From: Theropithecus gelada
Taxonomy: Eukaryota; Chordata; Mammalia; Primates; Cercopithecidae
Reading direction: 5' to 3'
Assembly: GCF_003255815.1 (NCBI RefSeq)
Contig: NC_037682.1
Location: forward strand, 46,356,986 to 46,420,985
DNA length: 64,000 nt
Below the pieces are notes generated by a model that saw only the letters and a list, made by a program, of their open reading frames with translations, ran no database searches and had not been told where the DNA came from. Position 1 is the first letter of the stretch. Every line of letters starts with the position of its first letter. Below, in pieces: positions 37,320-48,264 of the stretch. The translations under genes were made by a program, and so were the position numbers.

Positions 37320-39345
37320 TAGAGAGCCGAGTGTGACTAGTATGTGTGTTAACTTCTTTACATCTCACAAGGGGAGACAATTTATCCAGTTGTTAACACA
37401 GAAAAATGTTAGAGTAATAAAATTTACTGTTCAAAGCTAATGAAAGATTTAAGAACAAAAACTCTTACAAGTTGTTGCTTCTAGAGAACACGATTTAGGA
37501 AGACTTTGACCTTGTATTTGATACACTTCTGATGTGGATTGGGTGTGTGTCCCTGCTCAAATCTCACGTCAAATTGAAATCCCCAGTATTGGAGGTGGGA
37601 CCTGGTGGGCAGTGAATAGACCACGGGAGCAGATTCTCCCTTTGGAGCTGTTCTCCGGATAGTGAGTTATCACAAGCTCCTGCTCCGGCCATGAAAGTAG
37701 TGCCTGCTTCACCTTCCGCCATTGTTGAAAATGTCCTGAAGCTTCCTCAATCATGCTTCCTGTACAGCCTGAGGAAACGTAAACCAATTAAACCTCTTTT
37801 CTTTATAAATTACTCCCCTCAGGTAGTTATTTATAACAGTACAAGAATGAATTAATACAATTTCTGTGCTCTGGAAAGAAAGAGCAAACATACACACATT
37901 ATTACTTTGATAAAGAAAAAGGGTGGGATAGGCCAGAGGGCCTTGAGTGACAAGTGAGGAGGGTGTGCTTCATTCTTAGTTATAAACTCTCCCAGCACAG
38001 GCTCACATTGGTTGGCATTACTGGTCATGTACACAGTTAGCAGCAAAATACTCCAAAACAACAATCATTTACAGGGATAGGAATTGGATGTGGGTGGGGA
38101 TAGGCAGAAGTTCAAAGACAAGAGCAGAGTGAGACTAAATATCGAGACATATCCCATGAGAGATCATGACTGAAACGACTCTGCACTCTCATTTGCCAGC
38201 AGATCCCTGCACAGGAAACCACAGGGCTGTTCAGCACTTTGATAAGCACCAGGCTTCCCTTCAACTACTGCAGGCACCTCTCTAGGTCAGAGAAGTGCCC
38301 TCTAGCAACTGTCAATGCAGTTTGTCACTGTCTTGTGCACAGATCAGCCTCCTACCTCCAGCAAGGAGAATGAAAGAAATGTTAGAATTTATTGAGCTTA
38401 TTTCCAAAGCCATTACTATGTTTTTTCTCTAAGTGAACATTCACATAACTCCACCTTGGTATGGCATATTCAGGGAACAATAGGGACTCCAGAGGGAAAA
38501 GACAGGAGACATGATGCTCCCTCCTGGCAACTTTGGGAGCTGGCAGGCTTGACAGTGGGAGAGCTGAATGCTCAAAAACAGGACTGTGCCCCCTTATTGT
38601 ACACTCTCACCATTCTCTTCTTCATCAAACCACACTAATTTGCTATCTTGGTGACAAATCTGATGTTTTCCTTCATTCAAGAGGCAAGCTGGGGCACATG
38701 CATTTTTCTCAAGGCTAAAATGCTGTTAATAACCCAGATTTCACCAATTTCCTTGCTTTTCAAAAGTTTTCCTTTTTGTATATCTGGCATTGCCTTGGCA
38801 TGAAATGCAGGGTCCAAACTGAAATAATTGAAAAGAATTTAATTAAAGCACTATTTATGAAAATGGACAGGTCAAGCAACTCTTGATAAAAACCCAAAGG
38901 CAATTAATAATTGGGAGTAGATTTACTCAAGGCTGAAGAAATAAGAAGAAGCAACAGCTATCAAGAAGTGAGAGGGCTGTAGCTGTGACTGTAGGTGTAG
39001 TTGCAGCTATAGAAAGGGCCAACAGGAAGGGACCATGTCATGAGGTAAAGGAACACTGCCACTGTCAACTTATAGCCTAGCAGGGAGAGAGCCAGGAGAC
39101 AGGTGAACAATTCCCATATCCCTCACATCCTGCCCGCCAATCTCATCAGTGTTCATCTTTAATGGAACTTTACAAGGAGCCACAGGAAAAGGAGGCCCAT
39201 TGGTAAGGTACGGAAATGTGTCCTACTGGGTTGTTAATTGTGCTAGAGAAGAAGAGCAAATAGACTTTAAGGGTGAGTGGAGAACATCCATCACCTTCTT
39301 ATATCCATCATACAGTTTGTACTTCTTGCAACTAAAAGAAAGGGT
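37320..39345 (+). repeat. MRGPRX upstream duplicon, block A, copy 3
   Basis: Homologous along its length to 5695-7270, apart from an LTR at 37530-37859. Landmarks: tccagttgttaacac, agttgttgcttctag, ccctgcacaggaaa near 38206, ctgcaggcacctc near 38268, gggagctggcagg near 38535, gttaataaccca near 38724, gtagctgtgactgtag near 38980 and gaacactgccactg near 39050. It is more diverged from copy 1 than a recent duplication would be. Confidence 0.87.
37530..37859 (+). mobile_element. Solitary MaLR LTR (MST/THE1-like)
   Basis: The LTR begins tgatgtggattgggtgtgtg and ends attaataca, with the family words caaatctcacgtcaaattga, gaggtgggacctggtggg and aattaaacctcttttcttta. The 5-bp flanks acttc and atttc fit a target duplication with one change. 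It is present in copy 3 and absent from the same site in copies 1 and 2. Confidence 0.9.
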
Positions 39346-39357
39346 CAAACTCTTATA

Positions 39358-39470
39358 GAGAGTAGAATTGTGATTACCAGAGGCTAGAGGTTGGGGACAG
39401 AAATGGGGAGATGTTGGTCAAAGTGTACAAAGTTTCAGTAAGATGGGATAAATTCTAGAGATCTATTGTT
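39358..39470 (+). mobile_element. L1M 3' fragment
   Basis: Words gtgattaccagaggctagag, tggtcaaagtgtacaaagtt and tctagagatctattgt are the 3'UTR of L1MA/L1MB-type elements. It sits at the right edge of block A copy 3. Confidence 0.75.
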
Positions 39471-39529
39471 TTGTAAAAAAAATTCTCAAATTTTCTTACA
39501 TAAATAATTTATTCAAGGGATAATGTCAG

Positions 39530-40560
39530 TAAAACGTGGGAGTAGGATCCCCAAGCTTATCTTCACAGAAACATCAAAACACAAGCAGAAATTGTCCAAA
39601 ACAACTTTTCAGAACTCTAGAAACTAGTCAAATATTTACAGCAACCAAGAGAATGCCAAATCAAGAAAAAGGAAACACGAAAATGCTAGGAACGCTTTGT
39701 GGCTTTTTTACTCATCTGCTCCACATCCTTCCCATCACAGCACAGTTTGAAGTGACAGCAGCCCCTGTTTCATTGTGGCACTTAAGACCCTGTTCCAAAG
39801 AGAGCAGGGCAGACTCCATTTGAAAATTAATGTGAATGTGTGATCTAACTTGTGTAGGAGCTACCCAAAGCAAGGTACTCATGTCTTTCTTACCCATCAT
39901 TGAACTCAAGCCAAAAACGCTGCAGGTATTACTCAAAAATGCTGCAAGATGAACTAGTAATCCCAGGACATTTGAAGCAAAGGATTGTGGGTCAAGACAT
40001 GCAATAAATCACCTAAAACCCAGGAGGAAAAGCTGGGAGAACGTTCCTTGGGAAATTAGGACTTTCAAAAGCACTCAGGTTTACAGAGAAATTTCAAAAG
40101 TCATGTGCATGCTCAGGGCAAGATTCATGCTCAGAAAACATCTGAGAAGACTTAAGCTTTCAGTTCAGTCTGAATCCCTATGCTCAGTGCAAGTCTTGCT
40201 AAAGATTGAAGGAGAACCCAACACAGAGCCAATCTGCAAAAACTAAAAGAGGTGTTCATTTCGCAGGGTTGGGTTGGGAGAGACATTGCTTTCTTTTGTT
40301 CCTATTTTGTTGCTTTTTTTAAACCTCCTGCGTTCAAGGAAATCTCTGTCATTTAGGATTAGCTGAAGTACAAGCTAAAGGAACAGCAAGACTGTTTATT
40401 TTTGCATAGACTGTATTCCTTGTGTGTGTTCACTGAACTGCATTCCTTCACTGAACACACACAGGAATGCAGTCTATGCAAAAATAAATATAAAAATTAT
40501 CAAATGAATGACATCCTTCAAAATAAAGAAGCCCAGTAAACCATGAGAAGAATCATCTTT
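39530..40560 (+). mobile_element. Old L1M 5'UTR-like segment
   Basis: Words such as gattcatgctcagaaaaca, gaaggagaacccaacacag, gcgttcaaggaaatctctg and aggattagctgaagtac resemble the 5'UTR of older L1M elements. No coding frame. Subfamily not assigned. It contains the hairpin at 40395-40488. Confidence 0.55.
40395..40488. repeat. Near-perfect inverted repeat, 42-43 bp arms, 9-base loop
   Basis: The left arm 40395-40437 and right arm 40447-40488 pair along their full length with one T/C difference (G-U in RNA), one single-base bulge and one mismatch near the loop ctgcattcc. The arms start tttatttttgcatag and end ctatgcaaaaataaa. The right arm fits the surrounding L1M sequence; the left arm looks like its inverted copy. 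Confidence 0.9.
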
Positions 40561-40839
40561 TTCTCAATTGCCTCAATTACTCGAATGCCCTGATTTCAGC
40601 ATTTGGCAACCATTAGAATAACAGTTTAATTCAGGCAAGAAAAGAAAAATCAATGCATGTTAAAACTAGTGGGTTGAAATCGGGGTGAGGAATGGTATTT
40701 ATTATAATCTCAAAACACTTCCTCACAAAATTCTTACTACTTACAAAGTAGGGGTGGAGGGAAATAACAATAGTGGAGAATCATGGCAGATACCATTTTG
40801 ATCAACTGATGACGTTAATGCCACGGATGGTGGGATGAA
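40561..40839. other. Unassigned sequence between L1M pieces
   Basis: No gene and no named repeat seen. It may be part of the same L1M as the flanking pieces. Confidence 0.4.
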
Positions 40840-41228
40840 TTCACATCATGTAGCATGCAATGAGAACACAGCATCATTTTTGTGGTATTCTAGCCAAAAC
40901 ATATAACCCAGGTCTAATCTTGAGGAAATACTGGACAAAACCAAATTGAGGGACATTCTACAAAAAGACTGGCCTATAATTTTCAACAAAATATCAAGGT
41001 CATGAAAATTAAGGAAACACTGACGAGCTGCTGCAGATTGAAGACCACCATGGGGACATAAAAAGTAAATGCAACATGTGATTCTGGACTTGATCTTTAA
41101 GTTATAAAGGACATTCTTGAAATCTGAATGGGGTTTCCGAGAGAAAGGTGTACAAGATTTCTTAGAACTATTCTTGTAACTTTTCTGTAACTTTGAAATT
41201 GTTTCAAAACAAAAAAGTTTAAAATAAT
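40840..41228 (+). mobile_element. L1MC/L1MD-like 3' end
   Basis: The words aaattgagggacattctaca, atcaaggtcatgaaaatt, gtaacttttctgtaactttg and the terminal tgtttcaaaacaaaaaag are typical of L1MC/MD 3' ends. A central part of the consensus is missing. Confidence 0.75.
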
Positions 41229-41234
41229 CTACAT

Positions 41235-42358
41235 TTTATTTTGGAGAAGGAAAAGCTAAGTCCACTTAAGCAAGGGCCCTGAAATACCATTGTGTGTATA
41301 ATGATGATTCCTCCAGTCCTTCCCTGAAGAGACCTATTGCCAGTATTTTGGTAACTATAGTGCCAGCATTTGGGTAAAGCGGAATACCTAGATCTAATAA
41401 GGGCTGTTATTTCTGAGCTGACACAGAAACCTAGGCACACAAAGCACCATCATCACCCCATTAGTGAAGTGGCACATGGAATCAAGAAACATATGGAGTC
41501 TTGGGCCAGGTCTGTCTGAGCCCACTGGGTCCACAAATCAACTAGTGGTCATCTCTCCGGTTCTGAAATGTATCATTGGTATGGACTGATTTAGCAGTCA
41601 GCAAAAGCTTCATATTGGTTCCTTGACCATGAAATGAAAACTACTATAGTGTGAAAGACTAAGTGGAAGCCCCTGAAATTATACCCTCTTCTGTTCAAAG
41701 TAGTAAAAAAATAACATTGCATTCCAGGGGTAGTGACTGCGATTGGTACTACCTACAACAATTTAAATGATGCACCAGTTGTTGTCTCAATGACATGCTA
41801 TTTTCACTGGTCTGACTCTTGTAAAAAGCAAATGGATATTGTAGATGACAGTAGTCTATTGACAACTACCAAATCATAGTAATGACCACAGCTGCTGTGC
41901 CACACCTGGCATCTTTGCTAAAACATAGCAACATGACCTTGGGTGTATGGTATTGATTTTGATCTGGCAAATGTATTATTTAAAAATACATTAGGAATGA
42001 GGTTCAGAAGGAGTTTGCTTCAGTTTACTTTTACTTTGAGGTCTTCTTCAAAGTAAAAGACAAGATATGGTACCTTGTACCCCCTACCACCAAGAAAAAA
42101 ACTCAAGGTTTGGTCAGTCTCTTTGGAGTCTGAAGGCAGAATAGTTCACAATGGAAAACACTGAGATGACTCATCTATCGAGTGATGTAAAAGGATGCCA
42201 GTTTTGAGGGGAACCCGAAGAAAGAAAAAGGCCCTGTAGCAGGTTTGGTCTGCAGAACAAGCAACTCTGTCACGTAAGCCACATGACCCAAAGATCCCAT
42301 GGTACTAGAGGCATCTGAGGTAGGAAAAGAAGTTATATGGAGTCTCGTAAATGCCTGG
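41235..42358 (+). mobile_element. ERV-L family internal remnant (pol region)
   Basis: A strongly decayed endogenous retrovirus of the ERV-L/MaLR group. Nucleotide words around 41820-41970 correspond to the front of the reverse transcriptase, and 42180-42340 to a later pol segment. Stops and frameshifts run throughout and no frame longer than about 75 codons survives. It is cut at 42358 by an L1M 3' end, after which a short internal piece and an LTR follow (42925-43447). Identification is from remembered consensus words. Confidence 0.65.
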
Positions 42359-42361
42359 CAG

Positions 42362-42918
42362 GAATGCAAAATGGTACAACCACTGTGTAAATGTTTGTTA
42401 GTTCTTCAAAACACCAGAGTTACCATGTGACCCAGCAATTTCACACCTAAGCAGATACTCAAGAGAAATATCTGAAATATGAAAATACATGTCTACATAA
42501 AAACTTGTGCAGAATTGTTCATAGCAACATTATCCATAATAGACAAAACTGGAAGCAATCTAAATATATATTAATGGATAAACAAAATATGGATAAAAAT
42601 GAGGTACTAATACATGCTACAACATAAATAAATCTTGACAGCATTTTGCTCAGTGAAAGATAACAGACACCACATGTTACATGATTCAAATTCTATGAAA
42701 TGCCCAGAGTAGACAAATCCTTAGGGACAGAAAGCAAATTAGTGGTTGCTTGGTGCTGAGGCAGATCAAGGGGAAGAGAAGCAGGTATTGGAAATAATTG
42801 CTTAAGGGGACAAAGATTCTTTCTAGAATGATGAAAATGTTCTAAAATTAAAGTGTGATGATGTTTGCACAGCTCCATGAATATCTTAAGAACCACTAAA
42901 CTGTGCTCTTTGTATCAC
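42362..42918 (+). mobile_element. L1M 3' end inserted in the ERV-L remnant
   Basis: Words aatggtacaaccactgtg, tgtgacccagcaatttcac, cagaattgttcatagcaac and aatggataaacaaaatatgg mark the ORF2 C-terminus and 3'UTR of an L1M. Diverged, no open frame. Confidence 0.8.
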
Positions 42919-42924
42919 AGTAAT

Positions 42925-43447
42925 ACCCACTAGAGAGCATCCACTGCAGAAGAGGCAGGAAACAATCACATGAATAGAATCCAGTAGATGTCTGCTAGAT
43001 GCTGTCAGCGTCCCCTTCCCCAAGGATTCCCTTTTTCCAGTTTGGTACAGTTACCCCCAGCTGCCAACTGAATTCCTGCTAATAGCTCATGCTTGTAACC
43101 TCGCCAGTGAATTGTCCTTGGATGGCTGGAGAGATCTCACAGTTCACATTACCTCCAACCCAGGCTGACTAGAGCCAAAACTGACCAATATGTGGAGTGT
43201 AGAGAAGCCCAGCTCACCTGACTCAAGCTGGACAAATCTACAGTGCAGTCTATGCTCCAGGGTCTCCCACAGGAGCCAGCTGAAGCTAGACTTTTCTGAA
43301 ATCATATTCCTGCCCAGTTTTTGTCTCCTTCCCTGTCCTCCTTTCCCCACTCCCTTACAGGCTTCCCCTGAGGGCACTCCTTAACAAGTCACATGCATAT
43401 GAATCCTCACCTTGGATTCTGCTTCTGGAGAACCTGACCTGAAATTA
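42925..43447 (+). mobile_element. ERV-L-type LTR with a short internal scrap
   Basis: 42925-42990 retains internal words (ctgcagaagaggcaggaaac). The following part ends with tgcttctggagaacctgacc, a terminus I associate with ERV-L LTRs (MLT2/LTR16-like). The polyadenylation signal is degraded. The exact family is uncertain. Confidence 0.55.
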
Positions 43448-43533
43448 CAAACGTGATCTCAACATCGACATTGACACAAAGTTTAAGTGAAGTTTGAACT
43501 GAAGTAATGAACATTTGAAAGTCTTCCTCTCAA

Positions 43534-43712
43534 CCAGTGGTTCCCAGATCTACCTGTGATGGAAATCACATAGCAAGTTTTTAAAATGCCATTTCCCAGG
43601 TCCTGTCTTAGATCTCCTTAACCAAAACTCCAGAAGTGTGACTTAGGAGTCTTTTTTTCAAGTTCTGGTATTTCTGATGATCAAGGCTTTGGAATCCATT
43701 GGTTTAGACAAG
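43534..43712 (+). mobile_element. MER5A-like hAT DNA transposon fossil
   Basis: It starts ccagtggttcccagatct and ends ggaatccattggttt, which is the MER5 terminal pattern, with gcaagtttttaaaatgcca and tttctgatgatcaag inside. Non-autonomous, no coding capacity. Confidence 0.75.
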
Positions 43713-44024
43713 TCATATTGACTGGTTTAGATATACCTCTATATGAACCTATAGGGTGTACAAAAAGAAAATTTGAGGTCCCTGCCAATATAACAAGTCT
43801 ATAATTCAGTTATCTATTCATCACAAATCAGTATTTCTTACCTGAAACAATTGATCTTCATTGTAAACCAATCTTAGAATAATGATTAATTACAATATGT
43901 GTTTTTCCCAAAATTCTAACAAAGTTTTCTGCATATTTAGTTTTCTGCATATTTAGCATCTTTAGTTGATTACATTTTATAAAATGGCAGTAACTTTTTA
44001 GTATAAAGATATATGTAGTACCAC
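43713..44024. other. Unassigned AT-rich DNA with a 16-bp perfect tandem duplication
   Basis: The unit ttttctgcatatttag occurs at 43925-43940 and again at 43941-43956. Nothing else recognised. Confidence 0.6.
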
Positions 44025-44445
44025 CTTAATCAGAATAGACTAAGTTATGCTGTGGCAAAAACCAACACCAAAATCTTGGTGACTTAACACAGCAAATGTT
44101 TATTTCCTATTCATACAAAGTATAAAGCATGTCTGGGAACCTCTTCGGGGCAGCTGTCCTTCAGGTTCACTGCTTAGAAGTGCAAGCAGCTTCTATCTCA
44201 AGGTATATTCATCTCAATAGGAGTCTTCAAGTCTACTGTTTCTAGAAAGATTTGCACTGGAAATTAAATGCTGTGGCCCTGTGGCAAATTTGATTACTTC
44301 TATTAATCATGCAGGCCACACCTATTGACAAAAATTAGTCATATTACACTTCCTTCCTCCAAAAGTGCAAGAGCAAGGAAGGATAATTCTACTGTATGCC
44401 CCAAATGAAAGGATGACTTCATACTGGGTAGACTAGCAATGTCAG
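44025..44445 (+). mobile_element. Old interspersed repeat, family not assigned
   Basis: The words gttatgctgtggcaaaaacc, tggtgacttaacacagcaaa and tgtttatttcctattcat followed by ggggcagctgt belong to a widespread mammalian non-coding repeat that I recognise by pattern but cannot name with certainty. Confidence 0.5.
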
Positions 44446-45284
44446 TAGTTATTAAATACAATGTGGAAGATTTATGAAAGTAGAAAAAAGGTAAATGTAT
44501 ATATACATGCACACACACACATCACCACTGCTGGTGGTATTTGGTTTATTTCCTTTGAATCACTGAAAACACAAGTTCTTTTAAATGTTTCTTTTTCAGT
44601 TATGCATTCTCACTGTAGAACATCTTTAAATACATCAATGTACACCAAAGAAAATTAAAAATCCTTGCAATCTCACCTCCAAAAGATAACCACATATGAT
44701 TTTCAATCAAAAGTGGAATCACACTATTTACACTTATATGTATGATGCTTGTTCTTATCAATATTTAACAAGATTAATTTTTAATTCCAATTTGCTAATG
44801 ACCACTGTGATTTCATACAAGGCACTTCCCTCAGGGTCTAAGTTACTCTATCTCTGAAAGAAAGATACAGAAGTTATCTCTAAGATGTCTTTCAGGTGAT
44901 TTGTGAATATATACAACACCTGATGCCTGTACATGTTCTTCTCCCACTCTCCTCTCTTTCACAAGCTACACTCTAGATCATTTGTACCTTGGAAAATACA
45001 GACTTTGAATTAACCTCTCCCGACTCTGACTCCACTTTCAGGACCCAGAACAGCTCCCAGTGGTCGGGTTTCTACCTGTCAAGGTACTGTCCAGAGGCCC
45101 CTATTGCTTTCACTGTGAGGTGCAAATATCCTTAGGTCTCTGAATCCCTGGCCAAAATCACTGTTAAATATTTGTGCCAAAGTTTCTATATAATTTTTGT
45201 TAAAATTCTTACAAATTTTTGCCATGATTACTTGGAACTGATGAATCTTAGAATCTCGGGACAGAAAAGAACATTGGAGGTTAT
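44446..45284. other. Unique-looking DNA
   Basis: A short CA/TA microsatellite lies at 44500-44521. No gene and no repeat named. Confidence 0.45.
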
Positions 45285-45400
45285 TTCCCCCAATAAAATA
45301 TAAGCTCCTAAAACAAGGACTATGTTTTATTCACAAGTCACCTAGGAAAATTTCTGGAACATAGCAGGTACTCAGTAATTATTTACACATTTGAATCTAA
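45285..45400 (+). mobile_element. L2 3' fragment
   Basis: Words aatataagctcctaaaacaa, ggactatgttttattcac and acatagcaggtactcagtaa match the L2 3' region in plus orientation. Confidence 0.65.
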
Positions 45401-46189
45401 TCTTATCCCTCTGTTTTCCAGCATTCTCAAGAAGGACTCTGAGCATCTGCTTCTACATCTCCAGAAACTGAGAGCTGATAATCTCCCAAAACAGCCCACT
45501 CCATTGTTTCATTGAGAGATAGGCAGAAGAGGATGGTGTTGAGTTCCCTATATCCCCTAACCCTGCTAAGTCAAGAACTTGGCGGGGGGCAGAAGGGTGC
45601 CATGATGAATGGGCAAAATTTATCTCTGAAAGAGAAAATACCAACTCAGACACAACAGCCTTCTCATTGGTAGACTTTATTTTACTTTATAAGACATGTA
45701 TGTACATTTTATCCTACCTAGAGGGTTAGGCCAAGACAGAGTTTGTTAAATGGCAGAGACATTTTTGTAATTTTTACATAGGTTACCAGGGAGTGAACAT
45801 GTTGCTTAAATCATCACTTCATCATCCCTGAGGCTGAGCACCTGAAGAATCTGAAGGTGATTCTGGACTTGAAGAATAAATAATCAAAGACATTTAGGTC
45901 TTGTCATTAGCCCTTCCTACAACACAGGAAGTAACTTAAAAGAAGTATTACCAAGCAAAGCTGACACTTAGGGAACATCACATACAGTGAGAAAGGTAGA
46001 AAGAAAGCCCCTCCTTTACCATTTATTAGATAGCCAGCAGAGAGTCAGAGGAGAGAAAGCCAAAGACCTAGAGTTTTGTATCATGGCTACCAGGTAAAGG
46101 GGTCCCAGGACCTGGCTTACCTGGATTCCGAGTTGTAGAGCAGTTACCCTGTGGTGCTACTTCACTCTCTAAATCTGGCAGTTTCCTTA
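45401..46189. other. Unique-looking DNA
   Basis: No gene, no named repeat and no credible frame. GC content is somewhat higher at 45540-45620. Confidence 0.45.
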
Positions 46190-46350
46190 TAAAATGTTAG
46201 GGCTAGAAGGAGCTGCAAGAGCATCCAGCCATTCCTGCACTCTTCTGTTTCACACAGGGGGAAATTAAGGCCCAGAGAAAAATGAATTACTTGCCCAAGG
46301 TCAAATGATTATCTAGTGGCAGAGCCAAAATTAAAACCAAGGAGATTATT
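46190..46350 (-). mobile_element. MIR-like SINE fossil
   Basis: The plus strand shows gggaaattaaggcccagaga, acttgcccaaggtcaaatga and agtggcagagccaaaatt, which is the reverse complement order of MIR-type SINEs. Confidence 0.6.
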
Positions 46351-47439
46351 TTACTGAGTATTTGTTTGGCTGCTTGAGAGTTGTCTTCAGAAGTGAACTT
46401 TTTGGATTTAAGACAACTTAAACTACTGGTGACTAAGACTTGTCTTTGTAGAAAAGGTTGATATCTTTGAGGGAGAAAGAAAGAGAGAAGGGGGAAGGGA
46501 GGCAGGAAGTAAAATAAGAGATTTCTGATCGTTTTGTTTCCAGGCAGCCTCTGTTGCTGTTCTGTCTTCTTAGCAACTGCAGCTATGCTGCATTGTTTGA
46601 AATATTCATGTTATTCAAAGATTAACAATAAATGCCCCACCAAACAAGAGGAAATTTTCTTTCAAGGACTGAGATAAAACATAATTATAGGATAAAAGAG
46701 TCAAGGGTGAGCAATCCCTCAAAAACCATCTGCAGAACAATTAAGTATTGTTAATACCGGAACTCATTTCTTAAGACTAGGAGAGCCCTGGAAGCCAGAA
46801 CTAGAAGAGGCCTCGGAATCATCACATTCATATTCCTTACTTTGCAAATGAGAAATGCTTGGTTCAGAGGGGAAGGTATAGAATCATAACTCAAATGCTT
46901 ACAGGTTCCAGGTAAATGAAGCAAGCTGAGGCCAAGTAAGAGATACTTTAGATATGTTACAGGAAATGTGTGACTTTCGCCTTTAAGAAAAAGAACTGAG
47001 CAAATATTGATAAATGGCAAACAACACATACCCTTAGTAATGGGGATAAGAGCAAGGACTGTGGCAACCTGGACATACCCTGCCTCAAGGAGGCAACTGC
47101 TCTCCATCTTCACTGTCATGTAGGGGTATGAGTCTGAGGTTGCCAAATATCCTGTTTTTAAAAATATGAAATGCCCCAATGTTTTAAAATTACAAAAACT
47201 AATTTGAATTAATTGCAGGCCAAACAGAACCCAACTGGAGTCTGAATTCAGCCTCAGGTTTCTGGTTTGTGCTTTCTAGCCTAAAAGACAGTGGGATGGT
47301 TAGAAAGCTCAGCTGGGAAGCCCTGAGCTTTGGTTTCAGTTCAGTCATCCACTTGGTTTGTGACCTTCCAGAAACCATTTCTTATACATTTTAAAAATAT
47401 ATACTTAAAACTACACACTTAAAAAATAGAGTTGCAACC
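46351..47439. other. Unique-looking DNA
   Basis: A purine-rich block lies at 46470-46520. The 142-codon minus-strand frame at 46751-47179 resembles no protein I know and overlaps MIR-like text near 46820-46870, so I do not call it a gene. Confidence 0.45.
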
Positions 47440-48260
47440 TGTGTTCACTTCCATGAATAAAAAGCCTAAGGTGCCCTGAAGGAACATGATTAGGTTGTGG
47501 TCTTCCTCCATATTCTTCTGAGGCCAATCAGGGCTGGAAGGACTAAGAAACCACGTGATAGATGCAATCAGTCCTTGCTGTCCAGAGGTTTCTACTTTCT
47601 GCCACTCAAGGTCATGCTGTACTGTGCCAGTACTGGGCAGTCTGAATGAACTGGGGTCCTTTTAAAGGTAGGAAGGTTGTGCTGAGTTACAGGATTTGTT
47701 TTCCACTGTTATCCTTCTATCTCTTGTGTGTTCCATATTTGAAGAGTTTTTTTTCGTTGCTATTTCCAAAATTTGCCTACTCTACTTTACTAAAAATATA
47801 TGTGCGAGTTGCTATTTTTTAATCCCCAAGAGTAAAACTTTCATTGTTTATTTTCCTTCCATGTGATACAGCAGAATGGGTAAAGGGTGAGGACTGTAAT
47901 ACAGACCTGTAGGCTCAAATCCAATCACTACCAATTTGGAGTGAGAACTGGAACAAATTACCCAATATCCTTGTTTCTCTATTTTCTCATATGAAGGAGA
48001 GAAATAATAATAGTACTTACTTCACATGACTAATTAGAGGATTAAAAGAGGTACTGTCAACGAACTCCTCAGCCAACTGCTGCTGACACTCAGTTGACGG
48101 TCCTTGCTTTACTCCTGAAATGTATATGAGCATCTCTCTCTTCACCCAAAGTTGTGGGTAAAATGGAAATCAGCAGTATTTTAAAGTTTCTTCCCTGATC
48201 CAACTATGTGCTGCTTTACAAAAGAATTACTTTAGCTTTAAGTACACCCAAAGACTGAAA
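47440..48260 (+). repeat. MRGPRX upstream duplicon, block B, copy 3
   Basis: Homologous to 8210-8960. Landmarks: ttcctccatattcttc, aggccaatcagggct, cacgtgatagatgcaatcag, the MIR at 47870-48080, and gaggattaaaagaggtac followed by cctcagccaactgctgctga. After about 48150 the match is lost and an L1 begins at 48265. The MRGPRX coding exon expected 1.3-2 kb further on is not in the window. Confidence 0.85.
47870..48080 (+). mobile_element. MIR SINE inside block B copy 3
   Basis: Orthologous in place to the MIR at 8697-8920: gtaggctcaaatccaatcac, attttctcatatgaaggag and taataatagtactta. Confidence 0.75.
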
Positions 48261-48264
48261 TTAA

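Noticed and set aside
46751..47179. A 142-codon minus-strand frame in otherwise unique DNA
   Set aside because: Composition and lack of motifs look random, part of it overlaps MIR-like text, and nothing around it suggests a gene.
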